From assembly GCA_024529925.1 (NCBI GenBank), contig JAFEUB010000794.1:875501-939500 (forward strand): a stretch of DNA of 64,000 nucleotides, read 5' to 3'. The stretch comes from Ophthalmolycus amberensis. Taxonomy: Eukaryota; Chordata; Actinopteri; Perciformes; Zoarcidae. Below are positions 11,069 through 21,800 of this stretch, one piece after another (within the stretch, counting starts at the first letter, position 1; the number at the start of each line of letters is the position of its first letter). The notes under the pieces are model-generated. The model saw only the letters and a program-made list of their open reading frames with translations, had not been told where the DNA came from and ran no database searches. A program made the translations under genes and the position numbers.

Positions 11069-12922
11069 TCAGACTGCCTGAGTGATCTCAGTGCTGTGCT
11101 CTGCCATGTCAAAGACTGCATCGGGAACTTGCTGCACGTCCCCGCTCAGGTTCACCTCCTTTTTCAGTTCAAAGTCACTCTGCTCCTTGATAGGCATCTC
11201 CACTGGCTTTTCATTACCATTAACACATTCTTCTATCTGTGTGGCAGCAGAATGTGTGCACTCTGCATTCACAGCTGGAAGTGCATCTACTTCTGCCACA
11301 TCCTTTGTACCAGAAGGGCTCCCTATATCTCCATTTTCCATCTTGCTTTCTACCTCAGGCTCTGGGCAAGGCACCTCTTTCACAGGGGCCTCGGCTACCT
11401 CTTCGGACTCAGCCGTAATTTCGCTGGCAGAGACAGACTCTGAGATGACAATCTCAGGGACAGGTTCTGCTGCTTCTGGCTCAGCTGCTGCCTCAGTGCT
11501 GGGGGCTTCTGTTGCAACTGATTCCTCTACTACAGGCTGATATTCAGCGGGGACCTCCTCTGCTGCAGTCTCCAAGACCTCAGCTGATTCCGCTTCCTCA
11601 TTCTCAAGTTGAGTAACCTCAGATGTGGCTACAATTGGTTCCGGCGCAACTTCTTTTACTTGTTCCTCTGCTGCAGATTTCATTGCATCAGCCACCTGCT
11701 CAGGCTCTGGCTGTAGTACTTGCTCTGGTTCTGGCTCTGGTGATTGTTCAAGCTCTGGCTCTGGTGCTTGCTCTGGTTCAGGTTGTGGCTCGGATGCTTC
11801 CACTGATACTTGCTGTGTCTCTGATTCAAACTGTGCTGCCAGCTCTGGTTCTGGGGCTCGCTCCAGCACTGGCTCTGCAGCTTGCTCGGCCACTGGCTCG
11901 GGTTCAGGGACAGCAGCAGGGACCACTGTCTCCTCCAAAGTGGCTTCTGGCTCAGTAACAGTCTCTGGGATGGGCTCTGGCTCTTGGTCCTTGGGTGCTT
12001 CCTCTGTGGTGACGGGAACAACCTCTGGCTCTTTAACAATTTCTACAGCTAAAGCAGGTTCTTCTACAAGGAGCTCTTCAGATGCAGCTTCAGACTTAAC
12101 CTCAATTGGCACAGGTTCCTCTGCTGCTGCTGCTGTAGCCTCTGGGAGCTCTACTGGGGCCTGTTCCTCTACTACTGAGGCTGACTCCACTGCTGCTGCA
12201 GCTGGTTCCTCTATTGCTATAACAGGTTCCTCTACTGCTGCAGCTGGTTTCCCTGCTGGTGGAGCTGGTTCCTCTATTGCTATAACAGGTTCCTCTACTG
12301 CTGCAGCTGGTTTCCCTGCTGGTGGAGCTGGTTCCTCTACTGCTGCAGCTGGTTCTTGTGGTACTGGAGCTGCCTTCTCTTCTGCAGAAGGTGGTTCTTC
12401 TGCTGCAGGAGCTTGTTCTTCTACTGCAGGAGCTTGTTCTTCTACTGCAGGAGCTTGTTCTTCTACTGCAGGAGCTTGTTCTTCTACTGCAGGAGCTTGT
12501 TCTTCTGCTGCAGGAGCTTGTTCTTCTACTGCAGGAGCTTGTTCTTCTGCTGCAGGAGCTTGTTCTTCTACTGCAGGAGCTTGTTCTTCTACTGCAGGAG
12601 CTTGTTCTTCTTTTGCATGATCTGGTTCTTCTGCTGCAGGAGCTGCATCCTCTTGAGCTGCAGGAGCTACCTCCTCTGGAGGTGCAGATTTGGGCTCTTC
12701 TGGAGCCTTTACAGCTTCAGTTACTGCTGCCACAGCTGACCCCACAGCTTCCTCTACCACATTGCCTGCCTCAGTTGTCACTTTAGCTTCTGTGGGCGGG
12801 GCTCCGTCCTCCAATTTAGCAGACTCCTCTGCACCAGCAGCAGTTGCTGTGGACTCATCCTTCGTCTCTTTGGGATCGCTCACATCATATCCTTTCCTCT
12901 TCCTGCTCAGTTTGCCTCCCAT
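11069..12922 (-). CDS. basp1: Brain acid soluble protein 1 (BASP1/CAP-23/NAP-22), repeat-expanded
   Basis: A 617-residue open frame, the whole coding region in one exon. BASP1 is a myristoylated, intrinsically disordered membrane-attached protein of growth cones and synapses that binds acidic lipids and calmodulin; a nuclear form acts as a WT1 corepressor. The N-terminus MGGKLSRKRKGYDV closely matches the family start (human MGGKLSKKKKGYNV): Gly2 is the myristoylation site and the lysine/arginine cluster the effector region. The rest is acidic, rich in Ala, Glu, Pro and Val, as in the family. It is far longer than the human protein (227 residues) because of internal repeats: ten copies of EEQAPA(V/A) at residues 105-174, a duplicated 21-residue block near 199-240, and EPEPEQ-like repeats near 378-408. 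I start at 12922 rather than the in-frame start at 13063, because a splice acceptor (cctag) sits eight bases upstream of this ATG and the extra 47 residues read intronic repeat DNA. The 5' UTR exon was not located. Confidence 0.9.
   Translation of the reverse strand: MGGKLSRKRKGYDVSDPKETKDESTATAAGAEESAKLEDGAPPTEAKVTTEAGNVVEEAVGSAVAAVTEAVKAPEEPKSAPPEEVAPAAQEDAAPAAEEPDHAKEEQAPAVEEQAPAVEEQAPAAEEQAPAVEEQAPAAEEQAPAVEEQAPAVEEQAPAVEEQAPAVEEQAPAAEEPPSAEEKAAPVPQEPAAAVEEPAPPAGKPAAAVEEPVIAIEEPAPPAGKPAAAVEEPVIAIEEPAAAAVESASVVEEQAPVELPEATAAAAEEPVPIEVKSEAASEELLVEEPALAVEIVKEPEVVPVTTEEAPKDQEPEPIPETVTEPEATLEETVVPAAVPEPEPVAEQAAEPVLERAPEPELAAQFESETQQVSVEASEPQPEPEQAPEPELEQSPEPEPEQVLQPEPEQVADAMKSAAEEQVKEVAPEPIVATSEVTQLENEEAESAEVLETAAEEVPAEYQPVVEESVATEAPSTEAAAEPEAAEPVPEIVISESVSASEITAESEEVAEAPVKEVPCPEPEVESKMENGDIGSPSGTKDVAEVDALPAVNAECTHSAATQIEECVNGNEKPVEMPIKEQSDFELKKEVNLSGDVQQVPDAVFDMAEHSTEITQAV
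12204..12329 (-). repeat. Direct duplication of 63 bp inside basp1
   Basis: Two adjacent, apparently identical 63-bp units (12204-12266 and 12267-12329) encode the block EEPVIAI-EEPAPPAGKPAAAV twice. The length is a multiple of three, so the reading frame is kept. Confidence 0.9.
12401..12610 (-). repeat. 21-bp minisatellite, ten copies, coding EEQAPA(V/A)
   Basis: Ten consecutive 21-bp units encode the heptad-length motif EEQAPAV or EEQAPAA (Val in seven copies, Ala in three). Units differ almost only at the last codon (GTA or GCA), so they are nearly identical and the array is probably young or homogenised. Without spacers, it is not a CRISPR array. Confidence 0.95.
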
Positions 12923-12930
12923 GGTGTCTC

Positions 12931-12932
12931 CT
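12931..12932 (-). other. Splice acceptor upstream of the basp1 start
   Basis: On the minus strand the sequence cctag followed by gagacacc leads straight into the ATG at 12922. This fits the known vertebrate BASP1 structure, with a non-coding first exon and an acceptor close to the start codon. Confidence 0.6.
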
Positions 12933-12995
12933 AGGAACAAGTAGATGAAGGTGTATTTTAATATGAGAGATAAAACATTGTTTAAAAGGGGCCTA

Positions 12996-13057
12996 GCTGG
13001 CTGGGTTACAGCATGTTGTGAGGTAACGGTGCTAACCAATGAACCACTATGCCACCC
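12996..13057 (-). repeat. Teleost interspersed repeat fragment (GTGGTTCA..TGGTTAGCACYGTTRCCTCAC type)
   Basis: Read on the minus strand, the fragment resembles the very common fish repeat head with GTGGTTCA, TGGTTAGCAC and CCTCACA in order. It accounts for the open frame that runs upstream of the true basp1 start. Family recognition is from memory. Confidence 0.6.
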
Positions 13058-13066
13058 AAGCACTGA

Positions 13067-15529
13067 GATGATCCTACTTTACTGAGGTACTTCTTAGGTT
13101 GTAAAAATGTATACACAACATGTGAACATTAGGAATGTATTTTGTCATACTTTCCAAAATTCAGCGTGAGTTTGAATTAGTTCCTTCAAATGTAACAATG
13201 TTTTGTTAGAAAGGAGCATTGAGAGAAGTCTATTGTCTTGAAGTGAACTCGAAGTTTAATTCGGAAACTGCTCTCAGCCAAACAGTTTGGCGAGAACACA
13301 AATGTAAATGTATGTGAACCTTACTTCGATCAGACAACTCAACAGAGCCTCTACCCTTTCAGGAATGTTGGGTAAGGCTCAATGCCAAATGAGCCCACAA
13401 CTCTTAGTTGAACATTATGCTGTAGATGTACAACTATTCCTCTTTCCGCATGACAAACTACAAACTACATAGTTCACATTATGCAATTCACAACCTGCAG
13501 TTAGATTCACATACAAGATATATCTGAATACAGCAAACATTTACTAGCTAGTTGTACAACTACCGTAGTTCTTTGTGTGAATGTGTCAACACTGCTGTGG
13601 CCGTAGAGGAAGAGTTTCTGATTGCAACAGAATGGAGCTTCCTTTCAGTGACAGAATAGAGAACTGGAAGTTTAACTTTATCTTACTGATAATGTTTCAG
13701 CTGATGCTGAACAAATCAACCTGTTTAAAAACAAGAGAGCCCTTAAACAGATGGAGATTACAGGTTACATTTATTTTAAATGCCACAGCCTGATTAGTTT
13801 ATCTATTTCGGTTGGAGAGAGGCTATTCCAAGAAAAGCTGAAAATAGGCGATTATGTCCAAAATGTTACAAGCAGGACTTTTACTGCCTCGGAAGGTAGG
13901 AACAACCTGGGAACTGTCCATAGTGCTGCAATGGAGCAATCGAGACAGGATGCGCCATATACCAAAATGGGATACAAGCTATCCGTTACACCAATCTACA
14001 GTAAAATGAACAGGTCATTATATCTGCTTTTGCAACAACGGAGACAGAATTCTGCTGTTGGACCTACTTCTAACTAATCAGGCGTTATCTATTTATGTGA
14101 TTGATTTCTAACTTGCCTATTTTTTTGCCAAATCTTCTTGGTGCCGCCGGCCTCAAAATCACATAAAGCAAAAATGTACAGGTTAAGGAGAAAGCCCGAA
14201 TATTTTGAGATCAAATCATCGTGGATATTTTTCCACGCGACTTTCAGAGTAAATACGTGAATGTACCGTCCACACAAAGCTTTATCACACACAATTAGAA
14301 AGATAAAGACACGCAGAGGTACGGCAGCATAGTGCCGGCCGGTAACAAAGGATGGATTCCTCACCAGTAGACTCACTGACAAAAAGTAATGTGAATGGGC
14401 TTAATTGCCAGCAAACACTGATGATAATATGTGTAATAGTGGGGGATATACGCCTAGGCTATACTGTACAGGGGAATTACATTACAGTGGCCATGAACAT
14501 TGGAGTGATACAAGCTGTAGAGGGGTCTCCATCCTCCATTTCAACCCGCCCACCGCTGCTTCTCTCAGCTGCTCTGCCCTTTTTGTTCACGAGCATTTGA
14601 AAATGTCGTAGCCTACTCACACGACCATGCAAAAGAAAACGAAATTCACCACAGTAACGCGTAAATACATAATGAGGACCACAACTTCATAACTTTGTTT
14701 TGTGCTTTTCTTTATCCCAGTTATTTTTTATATAGCCAGGCCTGAAAAAAAAAACAGCTACCTCAGAAGACGCACTAAATAAAATCCGACCTCTTAGAAC
14801 GGGAAAGAGAAAAAAAAAAGCCTGTCTTCATTATGCAAGTCTTGAAATGTTCTATTAGTGCAAATTTGGATAATAGGAGAAAGGCAAAGAGAGAGAACAA
14901 TGGGTAAGCTGCTGCTCAAAGGCATCTGTCTTTCTCACTCACTTCTCTTTTTTTCATTTTACCCACGGAACATAGATCCTACACTTGAAACTGAAACTGA
15001 AAAAATAAAGCATTAAAAACTGAAGCAGTGCTCTGCATTAGACCGACCTGTATTCCTCGAAAGTGATCACTTGGGCTTCTTTTCCAGGCTCCGGCTGGAT
15101 GTAATTATGGAGGTAAACCTTAAGACTGACAGCTGCAGATTCCGCCCCTGCCTCCGAGGTGCAGTCTGGGACTGCGTAGGAACTGAGGAGTGCCTCCTTT
15201 ACAGTTTTCCAGACATCTGTCGCTATCACAATCCAGCCCACCCCTGCCCCCTCTGCAATCTATACCCTCCCAATATTTAACCCCTCCTCTCCCGCACACA
15301 CCCACTTCAGAGCATTTTCCTCTGTTGCGTAAATACATCCGCGGACTGGGGGTAATTTTGAGCAGACTCGCACTAATTTTACGTTGTAAAATGTCCATTT
15401 CTGCTCTGCTCTTGCTTTGCGAAAGAATATTGCCGTAGGATTTCATGTTAGCCCGCTCCCCACAGGAGTATAATAGCTATAATATAAATTATGCATAGGA
15501 GGCATTATGCCAGTAAAGTCATTATGCAG

Positions 15530-15583
<54 letters not shown>

Positions 15584-18400
15584 GATTACTTGCCAAAAGA
15601 AAATTACAGCGATTCCTTGATGTTTTCTCCCTTCTCTTGTTACATGCACGCTCATCTCTAGTTACGTCATACAAAGCAACCCTGAAAAAGAGCAAAACAC
15701 ATTTTGAAGAATTCTTAGTAAAATATAAAGCAAACCAATTTAACTTGGTTTAAAAGTGTTGAATTGAATATACATGATTGCAAAATGTGGTTTATTCTTG
15801 AGCTGTGGTAAACTGTTGATATATGAACTTTGGTGTGGGCTTCTGAATAACTCATCTAAATCATGCAACATTATAAATTAAAGGAACAGGCTGTGTAAAG
15901 TATTTATAGTATGTGCAATCCCATGCCTGGCTTTAAATTAATGTACAGTTCTTGTGGAGGACCAAAGGTTCACTCTAATGTTGTGAAGTATTTTGATGCA
16001 TTGCGGCACGTTGCTATTTGCCTTCCATGTGTTATAGGACAAGTTGGTCCGGGGTGAGACTTAATGAAATTCAACAACTGGCCCTTCCAGGTGAACATGT
16101 TGTCTTCTTCAACAGTTTGACCGAGGCACCACTGACACACCGCCAGGTTGAGGCATATGAAAACCATTGAAGACTATCAGATAATGTGTATACTAATCAA
16201 ATAATGAAGACATTTTATCTTTCTCCAACAATATAGAACATCTCATATCTCTTCCAACAGCGATCTATTTGTTTCCACTGTGAAAAGAAAGGCAAGATTA
16301 GGTGTCTCCTTTACCCACACAAACACAGTTCTTCCTTGTGAAACTGGAATCATTGTTGAGAGTGATTTCTTAGGAGATTTTAATACAATTTAAAGAATAG
16401 TGGTTACTTTATATGTATACACTCAAAAGACATTAAAGGAAGGAATGCATGTCAGTACATGAAAATAGATATGATATATATGTATATATATATAGATATT
16501 TCATGACATTTTATATGTTTTCATTTAACACAGATTTGCTCAGACAGAATATATGTTCAATTCCAGGATGTGATACATCGAAATGATTTCAGTAGTATAG
16601 AGAGACTGTTATTTTAAGGGATTTTTAATAAAAAATATGTATCACTCATGTTGTATTAATGCAAAACACACAATATTATTGAGGAGACAGCACCCTCTCC
16701 TGTTACAAGAGTCCATAGCATAGCACCTGTGAAGAAACCTTGATGTGCATCAAGATCAATGATACACGATAAACCTTTTAGATGTAAAAATGAACCAATT
16801 TCAATGTTATATGCAAATATCTCTGTTGATGATAAATTAAATATTCCTAGTTCATTCAGTATGTCACCACAAAAAAAATGGAGTGTAAGAAAATATCTAA
16901 AAAAAACTAAACAAATAAACTGACTGTCACAGGAATGTTGAAGAAAAAAACTGATTTCTGTTTTATAGTTGATCCACTAAATTCTTGTTTCTATCTATCA
17001 TAATATCCACCTTGTTTGTTTTCCCTGCTGGTAGCAGAGCTAAAGTGACAAAGGGGCAGTGAAGGCTGAATTTCACATGATGCAAAAGCTCTGGAATGCA
17101 TTCAGTATAACACCACTCCAGCCAACCACTGCTCCACATTGACAGAGGACACACAGACTGGGAAGGCCTTGGAAAATCCCCCAGAGCTTTCATGAAAATG
17201 TTCAAATCTCTGTCTACCAGTGGGCCTTTTGGCCTAGAGACTGACCTAAAGACTGGAGATGTGGAGAAATAAAGAAACAGGTGTTGGGTGCGACAACCTA
17301 CTACGAGTCAATAGCTTCCGTGTGTGCAGAAATGTGCAAGAATCACTGTGTTGAGGCTTTCACATATTTTATGAATATATGAATGAACTGTCAATAATCT
17401 GATTTCAGAAATTTTACTTCAGAATTCACAGCCAATTTCCCAAAGTCATTCAATAGAGCGTCACACACTGTTTTCAACAAAACTCTCAAAACATTTATGA
17501 TTTGGCCTGAAATGAATGATTTTGAGCACAGTGGTTGAAAGTCACACTTATGGCTCGTCATTAGAGACGCTATTTAGTTGTTAACTGTGGTTCACCAACG
17601 GAAAATGTCAGCAGTGTCAATAAGACCAAGGTGATACACAAAATCATATAGGTGCAATGTTAAAGTATTAGAAATCAATGTATGACACCTGCACATCAAC
17701 CCACATACATTCGTGATTTTGACCTGATGCAGATTTGGTTTTCCAATGATTAAATAAAAGCTGTTTGTGGATATCTGCATTTAATTCTAAATAATTTGAA
17801 CTTTCATAATTCTTGATAAATAAATGCCATAAAACTAAAAATTAAGGGAAGTTATAGATTTTCTCCATAAATATGATGGCAGTTCAAATGTGTAAAATAT
17901 TAGCCATTGGAAGAAAAGGGAGGAGAGGTGCTTTAAATGGTTTGGTTATAATTTCTACATATTCAGTTTCAGAGGAAAACAGCACCCTCTAATGGAGACA
18001 TATCTCACAACAGTATGAATAGTATGAAATATGAATGAAAATGCATATACCACAGAGCCTAATTTTGAGATGCTAAAGGTTGATTCAGAATGGATTTAAT
18101 TTATGACCAAATGTATGATGGTTTCCAAATGAATTGGTTCAATTTATATGTGTTAGACATCTTAATCCAAGGGATGCTATTGAATAATAAGGTGACCAGG
18201 TTCCAGAGTTCCAGAGTTCACTGCCTGAGGTGATTTAATAAAAAATGGACTTATGGATTGATTGTGGCGCTAATACAACTGTTGCGAGAGGATCGCTCGT
18301 TTTCCTCTCCATGCAACGGCTTTGAATAAAAGTGAATAGCCATCTAACACCTGACATACTTGCAGAACGAACATTTCCGAACTGTGTAAAATCCCTGTAA
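13067..18400. other. Region between basp1 and dync1li2
   Basis: No coding exon recognised. The part nearest 12.9 kb is intronic to basp1, whose non-coding first exon and promoter should lie on the minus strand somewhere here; I could not fix them. A CA/GC dinucleotide run lies at about 15531-15580 and TA-rich text near 16470-16500. CpG-containing, less AT-rich sequence around 14130-14350 and 15120-15370 is the most promoter-like part. Confidence 0.45.
15531..15580. repeat. (GC)n(CA)n microsatellite
   Basis: A short GC alternation runs into an AC run of about 42 bases. Alternating purine-pyrimidine sequence of this kind can adopt Z-DNA, though nothing here shows that it does. Confidence 0.93.
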
Positions 18401-18419
18401 GTTTATAGGGCCAATTGAA

Positions 18420-18879
18420 AAGTTAAAACCACACTGGATCACGCACCACAGAAAAATGCTATTGGCTAAATATTCTATTGGCTTTATAAGCACGTTGAAC
18501 CTCGCCACAAGTCCATTGTTGATGTCACACAGTGTTCTCCATCAGCTGTTAAAGGGGGAAAACCTGCAATGACATCACTTATTGGCATGTGACCAGAAGT
18601 GCTTAACGGTACGAACTCACGTTTGAACCACAGACATTAGTACTTTATTCACATATACTTATCACATTTGTAAAAATGCATGTTTATGGTAATCATCAAG
18701 GAGAAAAATAACGAAACTGTATTGCTACTTTAGAAACGTCAGTTAGATGTGCACCCACCCCTGCGCAGCGTAGCAGTCACTGAATGCAACGCACCCTTGG
18801 CTTGCTTGGCTGAAGGCGGTGCTAGTGGTGGTGCCCAAGCAGCAGCAGGGCCTTGCCTTTGTGGTTACAGAAAGAGAAG
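18420..18879 (+). promoter_or_regulatory. Probable promoter region of dync1li2
   Basis: Within 460 bases upstream of the start codon are two inverted CCAAT boxes (ATTGGC near 18469 and 18477), a TATA-like TTTATAAG just after them, a CRE-like TGACATCA near 18570, and another ATTGG with CATGTGAC near 18581. Arrangement on the plus strand suits dync1li2. These are short motifs, so the exact transcription start is not established. Confidence 0.3.
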
Positions 18880-21800
18880 ATGGCTCCCGTTCTGGAGAAA
18901 CAGCTCTCGGGCGCAGCTAGAGCAGGCGACAATAACAACGAAGAGGAAGAAGGACAAAACCTATGGCAAGTTTTTTTTATTGTTTGAACGACTTAATGTC
19001 TGCCGAGGCCTTTCTGTCAAAAACACAACCATTAGGTTCTGCTTTGTCACTGACGCTCACAATCAAACACCGGCCCCGGGTAGCAGTAACATTAGCACCA
19101 GCCGAAGCAGGGCGGTCAGTGTGCTAACGTTACTTGTGTTAGCTGCTCAGCTAACGTCACCGAAGTGGACTACTTAGTGGTTAACGTTAGCCAAGGTTAT
19201 CCATGTTTGCGTGCTTTCCAAATACAAGGAATGTCTTTGAATCAACGAAACGTTTGAAGGAGCCTTTCATAGTATCAGGGGGGTTGACAAGTGAATGTCA
19301 AGACAACACCTACATACTAGCTTCTTAATGCAGGATACGAGAAGCTAACAGGAACCATACACGTCAATACCATACACGACTCAAGTAACGTTATGCAGAA
19401 ACATACTGTTGTCTTTAGTCATCGCTTATCACAAGGGCTCGTAATGTTACTGTCATGAGGCTCAAGCTTGTTAGGTTGCATGTTTTGAGAACCCTCGCCA
19501 ACGTTATATCAGTGGACATGACTTATCATTTCCTGTTGCGTTGTGGTGGACACATCACTGGGCTAGCTGACTGAATAATCATCTTGAACCATACACGTAG
19601 TAGTTAAGCTATGTACCGTTAGCTGACCAATTAACGTTACCGTTTTGGTCGCAACTTGTGTTTTGAGATAGCGAGCTGTCATTGTGTCACTTGACTGTCA
19701 AATCGAACGGTCATCTGTGTTTCCTCAATATCTGCCTTGTTGTTTCTTGTAGGACCTCAATACTGAGTGAAGTTTCAACTACATCGAGTTCAAAGTTGCC
19801 ATCGGGAAAAAATATCCTGATATTTGGTAAGCATAACTTCTTGCACGTGTGAAAGTCTATGTTTTTGCAGTGTATTTTTAGTGGTCAACCCTGAGGGCTG
19901 CACAACCACACTGATCTCACAAAAGCTAATGATTGCAAATTAAAACCGCTCTGACTTTTCAAACAGTCCGCTCTTTCAGCTGTGTTTCTTCCCACACTCT
20001 TGAGATGAAGACATAATAAACAAAAAATACAGAGAGGTCTTCCTGTGTGGGGACATACTTATTTGAGTTGGTTTTCCACAAATGTGAGAAATAGTGCTAT
20101 TGACCAAAAAGATTTGTGTGAGCCACTGACGGTCATGATTGCATTTGAGGTGGAAAGGTGGTAAAGTCAAGATGTCTGTGTATAGGCAGGAAGTCGGAGT
20201 GATGATTTCTTGGCACATCACATACATTATCATTGGAAAATGTCTATAATGATATATATTGAACACTATTATGACTGCTACTAATAATAATGGATAACAT
20301 CATATGTAAGCTGATGAATAAAATGTCTTACAGGTGAGGATGGATCAGGAAAAACAGCACTTATGGCTAAACTTCAAGGAGTGGATCACAACAAGAGAGG
20401 CAGGGGACTGGAGTATCTGTACTTAAATGTCCATGATGAAGACAGAGATGGTGAGTTTACCTGCTGTAGCTTCACTCGTGTTTGTTTTACAGCCTTTACA
20501 AAATAGCAGTAGTTTAGAGAGCAATGATAAGATTGCTTGGATTAAACTAGTATTCGGTTTTCCTTTTGCAGATCCTACTCGCTGCAATGTGTGGATCCTG
20601 GATGGAGACCTATACCACAAAGGCCTACTTAAGTTTGCTGTTTCAGCTCGGTCACTAGCTGACTGTCTAGCTGTGTTTGTTGCGGACATGTCACGGCCCT
20701 GGACCATTATGGAGTCACTGAAGAAGTGGGCCAGTGTGCTACGTGACCATGTTGACAAGCTAAAGATCTCTCCAGAGGACATGAGAGAAATGGAGCAGAA
20801 AAGTAAGTAATGTTTTATGACTTAATCTGCTCATATGTGACTTGTATCGTGGATGGTATCAAAATGAAACATCATCAAGGCTTTTATTTTGAAAATGTAG
20901 CTTAGTTTGTTGTAGAGTATTTTTCTGCTGGCTCTACCTGGACAACCATGCGCCAAATCTGGGTTATAGCTAAAATCTCAGTTTTAGAATATGTACATTG
21001 TTATCATGTCGGTAGCCTGTTCCCTGGTGGAGTAGTTGTCCAGAGTAAAATGAACATGGAGGTAATAAGACTGAAGATTGAATTTGATTGATGAAGTGGT
21101 CAAATGTTGGCAGCGAATCTCGTAATTCCAAACAGGTCTTTCTTTCGTTAAAGCAGTCAGTTTGTTAAGACTGATACAATTTGGTGCTTTGTTATGATTT
21201 GTCATCGTATGTCTCAACATGCAAAAATAAAAAGCATACATATTGTTAAATTATATGTCTAGGTAGAGGGTTTAAAGGAAACCGCACTGCGTGAAGCACC
21301 CCAGGTTGGAATCAATGGGAGTCTCCCATAATAAGATCCTTGCTGTCTGGCTACAAGGGGGAAAAAGAGACATTGGTCGCATGGAAGGAAAGCACTGTGT
21401 CACATTGTCATGGATGTTTCTAGGTCATCATCAGAGAGGCCCATGATCCTCAGCTGTGTGTTCTGGCTGTAGGCAAGTTCTGCAGATCAATGTGTGTGTG
21501 ATGCACTTCTGTTGATTTTAGAACTGGTTATCTCTCACTTATGAACGGTTCTTTTGTGTTTGGGGAAAATGCTTTTGGAGGTTGCAAGATATTTCAGCCT
21601 GCAGGGTTTCACAGAAGGTTCGTGTCCGCCACCAGACCCTGCTTGCTGCTGTTCTTACGAGTCTGAAATGACTTTTCACAACGAAGTCAAACTGTTTAAT
21701 GATTTCAGATGAGTTTGACAAAACGGGTCTAAAAATGTTTCCAGCATTTAACATGCTAACACAGTGACAACTGGTATCAAGTCTGCTGGCAAACGTGAAA

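Noticed and set aside
12401..12610. CRISPR-like array
   Set aside because: Units are directly adjacent with no spacers, lie in a coding frame, and the genome is a vertebrate one.
11625..12620. 331-codon open frame on the plus strand, rich in Ser, Gly and Ala
   Set aside because: It is the antisense shadow of basp1; the biased codons of Glu, Ala and Pro produce long open frames on the other strand.
12322..12786. Leu/Val-rich and Phe/Cys-rich repeat frames on the plus strand
   Set aside because: They read the 21-bp basp1 array in the wrong direction and frame.
20423..20782. 119-codon open frame on the minus strand
   Set aside because: It overlaps dync1li2 exon 4, which is conserved on the plus strand.
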